Source of the DNA: G965222535 sp965222535
GTDB taxonomy: Bacteria > Pseudomonadota > Gammaproteobacteria > HK1
Length of the DNA: 64,000 nt
Reading direction: 5' to 3'
Assembly (NCBI GenBank): GCA_965222535.1
Contig: OZ244957.1
Span: 186,001 to 250,000 of the forward strand
Part shown: one piece after another, positions 42,308 through 50,574 of the stretch
Position numbering within the stretch: position 1 is the stretch's first letter
How the letters are laid out: each line of letters begins with the position of its first letter
Made by a program: the position numbers and the translations under genes
The notes under the pieces: model-generated
What the model was told of the DNA's origin: nothing
Databases searched by the model: none
Seen by the model: the letters and a program-made list of their open reading frames with translations, nothing else

Positions 42308-42459
42308 TCTGCAAACCTCGATGTGGACAACCCCAAACGCTGAAATCGAAAGCGAGGCGCACGGCGTGCGTTATGCGCCTACAACTTGCCCCCCAGCGCC
42401 AGCTGGCGCCATGCGCCGCCGCGCAAACTGCGCCGAGCGGTGCGTATTTTATTGACGCT

Positions 42460-42485
42460 AGGGTTATAAATCAAACTGCTATAAT
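42460..42485 (+). promoter_or_regulatory. Possible -10 element upstream of the thiolase gene
   Basis: TATAAT at 42480-42485 lies about 95 bases before the ATG at 42580. The closest -35-like hexamer, TTGACG, is 22 bases upstream, which is too far, so only the -10 is suggestive. Confidence 0.3.
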
Positions 42486-42579
42486 CTGCGTTCGGTTCAG
42501 CCGTCGCGCAACGCCGCACCCGCGCTGGCGTTCACGCCGCGCCTGTTACTCCTTATTCATTCCCACGGAACAATCGATC

Positions 42580-43770
42580 ATGAGCATCGCCAATACAGTC
42601 GTTATCACCGCCGCCGCGCGCACTCCAATGGGAGGTTTTCAGGGAGCTTTAGCAAGCCATAAGGCGACGGCGTTGGGCGCAGCGGTGATACGCGCGAGCC
42701 TCGAACGCAGCCATATCGCCGCCGCGTCCATCGACGAGACATTGATGGGTTGCGTGCTGGCGGCGGGACAAGGCCAAGCGCCAGCACGCCAAGCCAGTAT
42801 CCAGGCCGGCATACCGCCAGCCACTGGTTGTACGACGATCAACAAGATGTGCGGCTCGGGCATGAAAGCCGTGATGTTGGCCCATGATTTGCTTGCGCTG
42901 AATGCCAATAAGGTGATGGTCGCGGGCGGCATGGAGAGCATGAGCAATGCCCCTTATCTTCTTGACAAGGCGCGGGCAGGCTACCGCATGGGGCATCAGC
43001 AGGTGAGCGATCACATGTTTCTGGATGGGCTTGAGGATGCGTATGAGCGCGGTCGCCTGATGGGTAGTTACGCCGAAGATTGTGCGCAGAGCTACCAGTT
43101 CACCCGCACGGCACAGGATGAATTTGCGCTGACCTCTTTGCAGCGTGCGCGGGCTGCGATCGCCGATGGCGGCTTTGCCGCGGAGATCACGCCGATCACC
43201 GTCGTCGCGCGCCGCGGGCAAAGCCACGTGGTCAGCGATGACGAGCCGCCGGGCACCGCCGATGCAGCAAAAATCCCCACGCTGCGCCCCGCGTTCCGCG
43301 AGCATGGGACGGTAACCGCGGCAAATTCAAGCTCGATCTCCGACGGTGCCGCGGCGCTGCTGCTGATGCGCGGCGATGAAGCCGCACGGCGCGGCATCAA
43401 GCCCCTTGCCCGCATCGTTGGTCACAGTTCCTACGCCAGCGCGCCAGCGCTGTTCCCAACCGCGCCGATCCATGCGCTGCGGCACCTGCTGGAAAAGATA
43501 AATTGGCGCGTAACCGAGGTGGACCTGTTTGAGATAAACGAAGCCTTCGCGGTTGTTGCAATGGCTGTGATGCGCGATCTAGAATTGCCACATGACTGCG
43601 TCAACGTTCACGGCGGCGCATGCGCACTTGGGCATCCCATTGGTGCCTCTGGGGCGCGCATCATCGTTACATTGCTCGCGGCGCTGGAAAAGTACGATCT
43701 GCGCCGTGGGGTGGCTGCCGTGTGCATTGGCGGCGGCGAGGCCACTGCAATCGCCGTCAGCAGGGATTAG
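42580..43770 (+). CDS. Acetyl-CoA C-acetyltransferase (thiolase)
   Basis: A 396-residue thiolase. The nucleophilic Cys is C91 in TTINKMCGSGMKAVMLA; the His region is FEINEAFAVVAMAVM, then NVHGGACALGHPIGASGARIIVTLL, and the second catalytic Cys is in GVAAVCIGGGEATAIAV. These match biosynthetic-type acetoacetyl-CoA thiolases (AtoB/PhaA) rather than FadA. It condenses two acetyl-CoA or cleaves acetoacetyl-CoA. The ATG at 42580 gives the normal N-terminus (SIANTVVITAAARTPMGGFQGAL); the frame is open further upstream but without homology. Single gene. Confidence 0.92.
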   Translation: MSIANTVVITAAARTPMGGFQGALASHKATALGAAVIRASLERSHIAAASIDETLMGCVLAAGQGQAPARQASIQAGIPPATGCTTINKMCGSGMKAVMLAHDLLALNANKVMVAGGMESMSNAPYLLDKARAGYRMGHQQVSDHMFLDGLEDAYERGRLMGSYAEDCAQSYQFTRTAQDEFALTSLQRARAAIADGGFAAEITPITVVARRGQSHVVSDDEPPGTADAAKIPTLRPAFREHGTVTAANSSSISDGAAALLLMRGDEAARRGIKPLARIVGHSSYASAPALFPTAPIHALRHLLEKINWRVTEVDLFEINEAFAVVAMAVMRDLELPHDCVNVHGGACALGHPIGASGARIIVTLLAALEKYDLRRGVAAVCIGGGEATAIAVSRD

Positions 43771-43889
43771 CGCTGTCGTGCTGCTGGTGTCTATCCCAAT
43801 AGCGTACCTCCTGTTACACTGGGGGGGATGAAACAACGGTGCTTTTCTGATCCGAAACACTTATTTTATTTGAAGGAAGGGGAGTCTCC

Positions 43890-44507
43890 ATGCCGCTGTC
43901 GCAACCGATTGAGCGCGAACTGATCCATAGCCGCCAGATTGAGTGCCGCGGGTACCATCGCAGCGATGGTTTGTGGGATATCGAAGGTCATCTGACGGAT
44001 ACTAAGACCTACGCTTTCAGTAATCTTGATCGGGGCGAGGTGGCTGCTGGTGAGCCGGTGCACGAAATGTGGTTGCGTCTTACGATCGATGCAGGTATGT
44101 TGATTCGCCAGGCGGAAGCAGCGACCGACTACTCGCCTTTCCGTATATGCCCCGAAATTACACCGAATTTCTCTCGCCTCAAAGGGCTGTGTATTGGGCC
44201 TGGGTGGCGTAAGCAGGCACAGACTTATGTCGGTGGCATACAGGGGTGTACCCACTTAGTCGAGTTACTGGGGCAGATGGGTACAACGGCAATACAAACC
44301 TTGGTTAGGCAGCGTCACCTGAAACAACAAGACAATGACGCAGAGCAGCGGCATCCTAGTAATCCGGGCATATTGAATACCTGCCATGCGTTGAGGACTG
44401 ACGGTCAGGTGGTCAAGGTCCACTGGCCGCAACATTATACAGGGGATATCGAAACACCTCAGCGGGATGGGGGCTTGGGAGAAGGGACATCATCACCCGT
44501 AACGTAA
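43890..44507 (+). CDS. DUF2889 family protein with repeat-derived C-terminus
   Basis: A 205-residue protein. DUF2889 signatures are clear: RQIECRGYHRSDGLWDIEGHLTDTKTYAF, GEPVHEMWLRLTIDAGMLIRQAEAATDYSPF and LKGLCIGPGWRKQAQTYVGGIQGCTHLVELLGQMGTTAIQTL. The function is not known; homologues occur widely in beta- and gammaproteobacteria. GGAAGGGGAG lies before the ATG. The last about 20 residues (from GDIETPQRDGG) are coded by a family-1 repeat that also provides the TAA stop, so the natural C-terminus was replaced when the repeat inserted. The core domain is intact, and the protein is probably functional. Confidence 0.85.
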   Translation: MPLSQPIERELIHSRQIECRGYHRSDGLWDIEGHLTDTKTYAFSNLDRGEVAAGEPVHEMWLRLTIDAGMLIRQAEAATDYSPFRICPEITPNFSRLKGLCIGPGWRKQAQTYVGGIQGCTHLVELLGQMGTTAIQTLVRQRHLKQQDNDAEQRHPSNPGILNTCHALRTDGQVVKVHWPQHYTGDIETPQRDGGLGEGTSSPVT

Positions 44508-44545
44508 GCCGTTGGTTTATAACCCTTCCCCCAATAGACAAGCCC
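44440..44545 (-). repeat. Family-1 repeat covering the 3' end of the DUF2889 gene
   Basis: Minus-strand reading: GTCTATTGGGGGAAGGG, TTATAAACCAACGG, CTTACGTTACGGGTGATGATG, CCCTTCTCCCAAGCCCCC, ATCCCGCTGAGGTG, TTTCGATATCCCC. It lies tail-to-tail with the DUF2889 gene and forms its last codons. No minus-strand gene follows it. Confidence 0.8.
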
Positions 44546-44697
44546 CTGGATGGGCAAAGCGGCAGCGAAAACCAGCCCATTGGAGTTGCTTCATAGCGAT
44601 CTCGATCGGATGCTGATCGCGTGGCGCGCAAAACCAACCGTTGAATCAATTTTTGTATTTGGCTATAGTGTTGCGCGCTAGTATCCTAGTTTATCGG

Positions 44698-44774
44698 TGC
44701 GGGGTGGAGCAGTCTGGCAGCTCGTCGGGCTCATAACCCGAAGGTCGCAGGTTCAAATCCTGCCCCCGCTACCA
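44698..44774 (+). tRNA. Initiator tRNA-fMet (anticodon CAT)
   Basis: 77 bases including an encoded CCA. The anticodon arm TCGGG-CTCATAA-CCCGA has the three G-C pairs of initiators, and positions 1 and 72 (T and T) do not pair, another initiator feature. The D arm AGCAGTCTGGCAGCT and T arm GCAGG-TTCAAAT-CCTGC are complete. Its place ahead of rimP-nusA-infB matches metY of E. coli. Confidence 0.95.
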
Positions 44775-45162
44775 ATAATGCTTGGTGCTGCGCTTGAATA
44801 GCTCCGCTGCAAAGGATGCAGCGGAGTAGGTGTTGTGTGCTGCCGCTGCGGGCGCTAAGGCAGCGGCATATTGAATAGGCGGGTTGAACTTGGGTCCACT
44901 CGACCCATTTTTTTTGTACATTACTCTGGCGGTGCGACACATTCTGTCGCATGCTCAAGGTACGCTTCGAGGTTAACTGAAGCACTGGGAAAGGCGCGCT
45001 CAGCCGGGGCGCTGTTGAGTACCATCGGTGCCGCTGTTAGGCATCTCTAGGCCGCTTAAAAGCATAGATACGAATGGGGTTTGCATTTTCGCACGGCGCT
45101 TTTCGGATTGACTGAAATCAAGGCCGCCTCAATAAGGGCGGGCAATAAAGGGGTTTGATGGG
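44775..45162 (+). other. Spacer between tRNA-fMet and rimP with several hairpins
   Basis: No gene. Inverted repeats: TGCCGCTG/CAGCGGCA (about 44840-44868), the terminator at 44891-44915, and TGCGACA-CATTC-TGTCGCA at 44933-44951. TTGACT near 45107 could be part of a promoter for rimP-nusA-infB, but no good -10 follows at the right distance. Confidence 0.5.
44891..44915 (+). terminator. Intrinsic terminator after tRNA-fMet
   Basis: TGGGTC-CACTC-GACCCA followed by eight T. It should separate the tRNA from the rimP operon, at least in part. Confidence 0.85.
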
Positions 45163-45636
45163 TTGCAGCATACAGGCAATGGCGGACTGGATGCAGCGCT
45201 GGAACGGCTGCTGCGCGCTTCAGTCGCCGCGCTGGGGTATGATTTAATCGGGATTGAGCGCTGCGCAAAGGGAGCGCAGGCGGTGGTGCTGCGGCTGTAT
45301 ATTGATCATGAGCGCGGGATAACAATAGATGACTGCGCGCAAGTAAGTGATCAGGTAAGCGGGGTGCTGGATGTGGAGGATCCGGCGCGTGCTCGATACC
45401 TACTTGAGGTGTCGTCGCCAGGGCTGGATCGCCCGCTGTTCAGAAAACAGGATTTTGATCGATTCTGCGGGTGTAAGATACACGTTGTTATGCACCCAGA
45501 GACGGTTGGCAGACGCAAATATACGGGCACGCTGAGGGGCAGGAATGACGACATGATCACCATGCTGGTGGATGAAAAAGAGTATCAATTGCCGCTACGC
45601 GATATCTGTAGCGCACGTTTAGTACCAGAATTTTGA
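45163..45636 (+). CDS. rimP: Ribosome maturation factor RimP
   Basis: A 157-residue protein needed for 30S subunit maturation. The family core is present: ALGYDLIGIERCAKGAQAVVLRLYIDHERGITIDDCAQVSDQVSGVLDVEDP, then YLLEVSSPGLDRPLFRKQDFDRF and the C-terminal SH3-like part with DICSARLVPEF. The frame begins with a TTG, and I see no ATG or GTG in frame that keeps the N-terminus; the TTG directly follows GATGGG with GGGG further upstream. A weak start would fit low expression. First gene of rimP-nusA-infB. Confidence 0.92.
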   Translation: MQHTGNGGLDAALERLLRASVAALGYDLIGIERCAKGAQAVVLRLYIDHERGITIDDCAQVSDQVSGVLDVEDPARARYLLEVSSPGLDRPLFRKQDFDRFCGCKIHVVMHPETVGRRKYTGTLRGRNDDMITMLVDEKEYQLPLRDICSARLVPEF

Positions 45637-45690
45637 TTTGGGTCAGATTTGAGTCAACTGTCGTATTGAACAGAAATCCAGGGCAAACCG

Positions 45691-47289
45691 ATGAGCAAAG
45701 AGATCCTACCCGTAGTGACGGCCGTATCCGCTGAGAAAGACGTGCCCAGAGAAGTCATCTTTGATGCGCTTGAAGCCGCGTTAGTCAGCGTTACCTGTAA
45801 GAGTTATAGCGAGGATATCAGGGTCAAAGTCAGCATTGACCGCGAATCAGGCAACTACAAGACCTATCGTCTCTGGGAAGTAGTGGATGATGCCGAAGTT
45901 TCCATAGGTGAGGAAAGTGCAGCGGCACCTGACAGCAGCGCGGCGGATGACGATACAACCGCAGTGCGTGTGTTTAACCCTGACTGTGAAATTCTGCTAA
46001 GTAGCCCCGCCGCCGATGGACAAGAGCGGCATGCTGGACAAGTGATAGAGGTACCCTTCGAGTCAGTTGAATTTGGTCGGATCGCCGCTCAGATCGCCAA
46101 ACAGGTAATCGTACAGTACGTACGTGAAGCCGAACGGGAGCAGGTAGCCAGCACATATAAAAACCGCATCGGGGAATTGATCATGGGGCCCGTGAAGCGG
46201 ATTGAGCGCGGCAACGTTGTTCTTGATCTCGGAGGTCATAATGCTGAGGTGCAAATCAATCGTGATGAACTGATCCCCAGAGAAATTATCCGCCCAGGCG
46301 ATCGGATGCGCGCCTATCTGTATGCGATCAGCAGCGAGCCGCGCGGCCCGCAGTTAATCGCCAGCCGCACCGCCAATGAGATGATGGTGCAATTATTTAA
46401 ATTGGAAGTACCCGAGATCAGCGAAGGTTGGATCGAAATCATGGGTTGCGCACGTGATCCTGGAATTAGAGCAAAAATGGGCGTGAGAGGTAAAATTTCG
46501 CGTCTTGACCCAGTGGGTGCTTGTGTCGGCATGCGAGGGTCCAGGGTCCAGGCGGTTTCTAATCAATTATTTGGCGAGAGGGTGGATATTATCCCTTGGA
46601 ATGAAAACCCCGCGCAATACGTGATCAATGCGATGCTGCCAGTTGATGTGGAGTCGATCATCATTGATGAAGAAAACCACTCCATGGATGTGATCGTGCA
46701 GGAAGAGCAGCTTTCACAAGCGATCGGCCGCAACGGTCAGAATGTCCGGCTCGCCAGCCAACTGTGCGGCTGGGCACTGAACGTGCTGACCATTGAGCAG
46801 GCCACTGAAAAGAATGAAGTGGAGTCTGCAAAGTATCTCAAATTGTTCACCGATCAGCTTGATGTGGACGAGGAAATGGCGCAGGTCTTGATTCAGGAAG
46901 GTTTCGCCAGCATTGATGACGTGGCTTACGCATCCGAAACTGAGCTACAGCAAATTGATGAATTCGACGAAGAAATAGCGATTGAACTGAAGACTCGTGC
47001 GCATGATGCGTTGTTACAGCGTGAAATTGCAATGGAGGAGGATGTCCAGACCCAGAATCCGTCTGAAGATTTGCTATTCCTTGAGGGGATCAATGCCGAA
47101 CTCGCATATGTCTTGGCGCAAAAAGGCATTGCTAATCGAGAGGCGTTGGCAGATCTGGCGACCGATGATTTGCTGGAGTTGGTCGATATGGAGCCCGAGC
47201 AGGCAGCTAACCTGATTATGAGCGCGCGGGCAATTTGGTTTGAGGATGAAACCAGTACCCAGAACAAGAACGCTGAGATAAATACTTGA
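45691..47289 (+). CDS. nusA: Transcription termination/antitermination protein NusA
   Basis: A 532-residue RNA polymerase-binding factor. Order of domains: N-terminal RNAP-binding domain (ILPVVTAVSAEKDVPREVIFDALEAAL), S1 domain (GELIMGPVKRIERGNVVLDLGGHNAEV), KH1 and KH2 (CVGMRGSRVQAVSNQLFGERVDIIPW; EEQLSQAIGRNGQNVRLASQLCGW), and two C-terminal acidic helical repeats (LFTDQLDVDEEMAQVLIQEGF; LLFLEGINAELAYVLAQKGI), as in E. coli. The N-terminal domain carries an extra acidic Ser/Ala/Asp-rich stretch of about 30 residues (around 70-100, EESAAAPDSSAADDD). Its stop overlaps the infB start by one base. Confidence 0.96.
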   Translation: MSKEILPVVTAVSAEKDVPREVIFDALEAALVSVTCKSYSEDIRVKVSIDRESGNYKTYRLWEVVDDAEVSIGEESAAAPDSSAADDDTTAVRVFNPDCEILLSSPAADGQERHAGQVIEVPFESVEFGRIAAQIAKQVIVQYVREAEREQVASTYKNRIGELIMGPVKRIERGNVVLDLGGHNAEVQINRDELIPREIIRPGDRMRAYLYAISSEPRGPQLIASRTANEMMVQLFKLEVPEISEGWIEIMGCARDPGIRAKMGVRGKISRLDPVGACVGMRGSRVQAVSNQLFGERVDIIPWNENPAQYVINAMLPVDVESIIIDEENHSMDVIVQEEQLSQAIGRNGQNVRLASQLCGWALNVLTIEQATEKNEVESAKYLKLFTDQLDVDEEMAQVLIQEGFASIDDVAYASETELQQIDEFDEEIAIELKTRAHDALLQREIAMEEDVQTQNPSEDLLFLEGINAELAYVLAQKGIANREALADLATDDLLELVDMEPEQAANLIMSARAIWFEDETSTQNKNAEINT

Positions 47290-50120
47290 TGAGCAAAAAA
47301 AGCCAAAGGACGGTAAGTGAACTGGCCAAAGTCGTCGGTATCCCGGTGGATCGTATGCTGGTTCAGCTGAAACAGTCAGGGCTTTCATACACCGATCCCG
47401 AACAACAGATCAACGAAGAAGATAAAATACGTTTGCTGTCGTACTTGCGCAATCGGCATGGTTCCGATAATAAAAAACTGCTGAGCTCAGGTGGTCGCCG
47501 CAAAGTATCGGTGAGCGAGTTACGCATACCCTCATCCCAAGGGCGAAGTAAAACCGTCACCGTCGAAGTGCGCAATCGGATCCGCCAGCACGGTCGCGCC
47601 GGCGACGCAGAAGCGCTTGGCAGTGGCAGTCAACTCTACATAACGGAAGTTGACCGCCTGAAAGCAGCCAAGCTCGCTTTAGCTGAAGAGGCCCGGCGGC
47701 AAAGCGAAGAGCATGCCGATGCGCTACGCGTAGAGAGCGAAAAAAGCGAGCGTGAATTACTGCTTTCAAAGGCTGAGGAGGTGCATCGCCTGCGGCTCGC
47801 CGAGCAACAACAGGCTGAAAATCGCGCAAAATCCAACACCCAAGCAACGCCAGAGTCTGAGGTGGCACCTGACGCGATCAAGACGACGTCTGACAGCACT
47901 GCCGCCGTTGCTGCCCCTGACACTGAAGCGCAATCAGCGCCTCTGGTTGCCCCGTCACCGAGCGCCAATGCTTCCGTAACAAACCGTAAAACTTCTGTAA
48001 AAACAACAGCTAAGGAAAAAAGTACGGGGGCCAGCCGGACGGCGGCTGGCACAGCACAGGTGGCAGCAAGTGGGAAGCCGCCAGCAAGTGGGAAGCCGCC
48101 AGCAAGTGGGAAGCCGCCAGCAAGTGGGAAGCCGCCAGCCGCTAAACGCGCCAGCGAAGCGCCGTCGCACAAGCAGGTCGATCGTAAACCGCGTGACGGC
48201 GGCGGCGGTGAGGGCTGGCGTCAATCCAAAGGACGGCAAACGGCGCGGACGGAGCTACATGTTGCTGATAAAGTCAACAAACGCTCGCGCAAACGTTCCA
48301 GAAACAAGACGTTAATTGTCAACCAGCCATCGCGCCATGGCTTTGAAATGCCGACCGCACCGGTGGTGCGCGACATTATCATCCCGGAGACGATTGCGGT
48401 TACTGATCTGGCACAGAAGGCCTCGATTAAAGCCACCCAGATCATCAAAACAATGATGGGCATGGGGATCATGGCGAGCATCAACCAAGTGATTGATCAG
48501 GAAACGGCGCATCTGATCGTTGAAGAGCTTGGTCACCGAGCGATACTGATAAAACAAGGGTCGATTGAAGAAGAAATCACCAAGGTAGGCGAAGTTGACA
48601 ACCGGGAGCAGGAGCTACGTGCGCCGGTGGTCACCATTATGGGACATGTCGATCATGGAAAAACCTCACTACTCGACTATATCCGTCAATCCAAGGTGGC
48701 GGCCATGGAAGCCGGAGGTATCACACAACGCATCGGCGCTTATCGGCTGAACACCCGTTGCGGGGCGGTGACTTTTCTTGATACGCCGGGCCATGCAGCG
48801 TTCACCGCAATGCGCGCACGGGGATCAAAAGCAACCGATATTATTGTCCTAGTGGTTGCCGCTGACGATGGCGTAATGCCGCAGACGGTGGAAGCGATTG
48901 CACACGCCAGTGCCGCCGGGGTACCGATGATTGTAGCGGTGAACAAATGTGATCGAGCCAACGCTGAACCGCAGCGCATCCGGCAGGAGCTGATCCAGCA
49001 CCAAGTGCTCTCTGAAGAGTTTGGCGGCGATACGATGTTTGTCAACATTTCGGCGATGACCGGCGAAGGCGTTGACGCCTTGCTTGAGTTGATAGCGTTA
49101 CAGGCTGAGATTTTAGAGCTTAAGGCACCGCATAGCGGTGTTGCGAGCGGTATAGTGCTTGAGTCCCGACTGGATCAGGGATGTGGCCCGATAGCGACGG
49201 TATTAGTGCAGAAAGGGCGGCTATCCCGTGGTGATATGCTGCTCGCGGGTCAAGCATTCGGGCGGGTACGGCGCTTATATGATGAAAATGGGTCCGATGT
49301 GGACCATGCCACCCCATCCACTCCGGTCGAAGTATCAGGATTGTCAGAGCCGCCTCAGGCGGGCGATGCAGCGCTCGTCGTCGAAGATGGGCGCAAGGTG
49401 CGTGAAGTCGCCGCATACCGTCAAACCAGCCAGCGCGAGATGCGCTTGGCGCATCAGCAGGCGACGCGATTTTCCAATGTATTTGAGCGTATTGCCGAAA
49501 GCAATCAAACGGTATCATTAAATATCATCTTCAAAGCCGATACGCACGGGTCGGTTGATGCGCTGCGCGATAGTTTGATGCAACTGTCCACGGATGAGGT
49601 CAAGATCAATATCGTGTCGGCAGCGATTGGCGGCATCAGTGAGACGGATGTTAATTTGGCGCTGTCTTCAAATGCTATTTTAGTCGCCTTTAATGTACGC
49701 GCTGATGTGGCGGCGCGTAAGTTGATGAACGCTGAAAACATCAAGCCTTATTACTACAGCATCATTTATCACCTGATCGATGCTGTAAAGCAGGTGGTAG
49801 AGGGTAAATCAGCGCCAAAAATCGATGAACAAACGCTGGGAGTGGCACAGGTGTTGGAGGTATTTCGCTCTAAACGCTGGGGCAACATCGCCGGCTGCCG
49901 AGTTGTTGATGGGATCATCAAACACCAGTTCCCGATCCGGGTACTGCGCGACAACGTGGTCATCTACGATGGCGAGCTGGAATCGTTGCGGCGCTTCCAA
50001 GACAGTGTCAGTGAAGTCCAGGTGGGCACTGAATGCGGTATTGGAGTGCGCAACTACAACGATATTAAAATCGGCGATCAGATCGAAGTATTTGAGCGCG
50101 TGAGCGTCAAGCTCGCTTGA
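47289..50120 (+). CDS. infB: Translation initiation factor IF-2
   Basis: A 943-residue GTPase that brings fMet-tRNA to the 30S subunit. An IF2-N domain (VSELAKVVGIPVDRMLVQLKQSG) starts the protein; a charged Ala/Glu-rich linker follows with four exact ASGKPP hexapeptides at about residues 260-285. The G domain begins near residue 450: GHVDHGKTSLLDYIRQ (G1), AGGITQRIGAY (G2), FLDTPGHAAFTAMRARG (G3), VAVNKCDRANA (G4). The C-terminal domains carry VEVSGLSEPPQAGD and IGGISETDVNLA and end near GTECGIGVRNYNDIKIGDQIEVFE. The TGATG overlap with nusA indicates translational coupling. In most gammaproteobacteria rbfA follows directly; here an islet intervenes. Confidence 0.97.
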   Translation: MSKKSQRTVSELAKVVGIPVDRMLVQLKQSGLSYTDPEQQINEEDKIRLLSYLRNRHGSDNKKLLSSGGRRKVSVSELRIPSSQGRSKTVTVEVRNRIRQHGRAGDAEALGSGSQLYITEVDRLKAAKLALAEEARRQSEEHADALRVESEKSERELLLSKAEEVHRLRLAEQQQAENRAKSNTQATPESEVAPDAIKTTSDSTAAVAAPDTEAQSAPLVAPSPSANASVTNRKTSVKTTAKEKSTGASRTAAGTAQVAASGKPPASGKPPASGKPPASGKPPAAKRASEAPSHKQVDRKPRDGGGGEGWRQSKGRQTARTELHVADKVNKRSRKRSRNKTLIVNQPSRHGFEMPTAPVVRDIIIPETIAVTDLAQKASIKATQIIKTMMGMGIMASINQVIDQETAHLIVEELGHRAILIKQGSIEEEITKVGEVDNREQELRAPVVTIMGHVDHGKTSLLDYIRQSKVAAMEAGGITQRIGAYRLNTRCGAVTFLDTPGHAAFTAMRARGSKATDIIVLVVAADDGVMPQTVEAIAHASAAGVPMIVAVNKCDRANAEPQRIRQELIQHQVLSEEFGGDTMFVNISAMTGEGVDALLELIALQAEILELKAPHSGVASGIVLESRLDQGCGPIATVLVQKGRLSRGDMLLAGQAFGRVRRLYDENGSDVDHATPSTPVEVSGLSEPPQAGDAALVVEDGRKVREVAAYRQTSQREMRLAHQQATRFSNVFERIAESNQTVSLNIIFKADTHGSVDALRDSLMQLSTDEVKINIVSAAIGGISETDVNLALSSNAILVAFNVRADVAARKLMNAENIKPYYYSIIYHLIDAVKQVVEGKSAPKIDEQTLGVAQVLEVFRSKRWGNIAGCRVVDGIIKHQFPIRVLRDNVVIYDGELESLRRFQDSVSEVQVGTECGIGVRNYNDIKIGDQIEVFERVSVKLA

Positions 50121-50138
50121 CGCAAAAGGAATAGGTGA

Positions 50139-50240
50139 ATGAAAAAGGCAGCAGAGCTAATAGGAATAGCAGTGATTACTGGAGCAATCTCTGAAATAAA
50201 CCACCTGAAACCCGACATCTATGTGAGAGCTTTGCGCTAG
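50139..50240 (+). CDS. Possible 33-residue protein after infB
   Basis: A small open frame (MKKAAELIGIAVITGAISE...YVRALR) begins 18 bases after infB, with AAGGA and AGGTGA upstream. I do not recognise it. The hydrophobic start ELIGIAVITGAI might form a short membrane segment. It lies at the left boundary of the islet and may equally be chance. Confidence 0.3.
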   Translation: MKKAAELIGIAVITGAISEINHLKPDIYVRALR

Positions 50241-50425
50241 GAGAGGTATAAGGATTGTGAGAATAGTAAAGAGGCAATGATGCTCTCATTGGTTGGCAAT
50301 CAACTTTCAAACCATCCATTTTCTGCTCAATTCCCCTAGACCTCATATTTGACAATAGCTGACGAGCCACTAATAACCGATGCCATTATACGGAAGCCCT
50401 TCAGGCGGTATGGAACAGCACCCAT

Positions 50426-50574
50426 ATACGGCATATTTCAACGGCATTAGATCAACGGCATTAGATCAACGGCTTTGGCTTAGTTCTGGATGAGTAGTTT
50501 AACTAACTGACGCGTTCCAACTATCTTGATTCTGGCTGGCAAAACATAGCAATGGGGAAAAGAGAACACCCGCG
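50426..50574 (+). repeat. Left direct repeat of the islet (copy of the rbfA leader and first codons)
   Basis: Matches 52462-52596 from ATACGGCATATTTCAACGG to AGAGAACACCCGCG. It carries one extra 14-base unit (ATTAGATCAACGGC) and one base difference in the start region (ATGGGG versus ATGGGA). A candidate promoter, TTAACT-17-TATCTT (50499-50527), lies inside. It ends eight codons into the copied rbfA reading frame. Confidence 0.9.
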
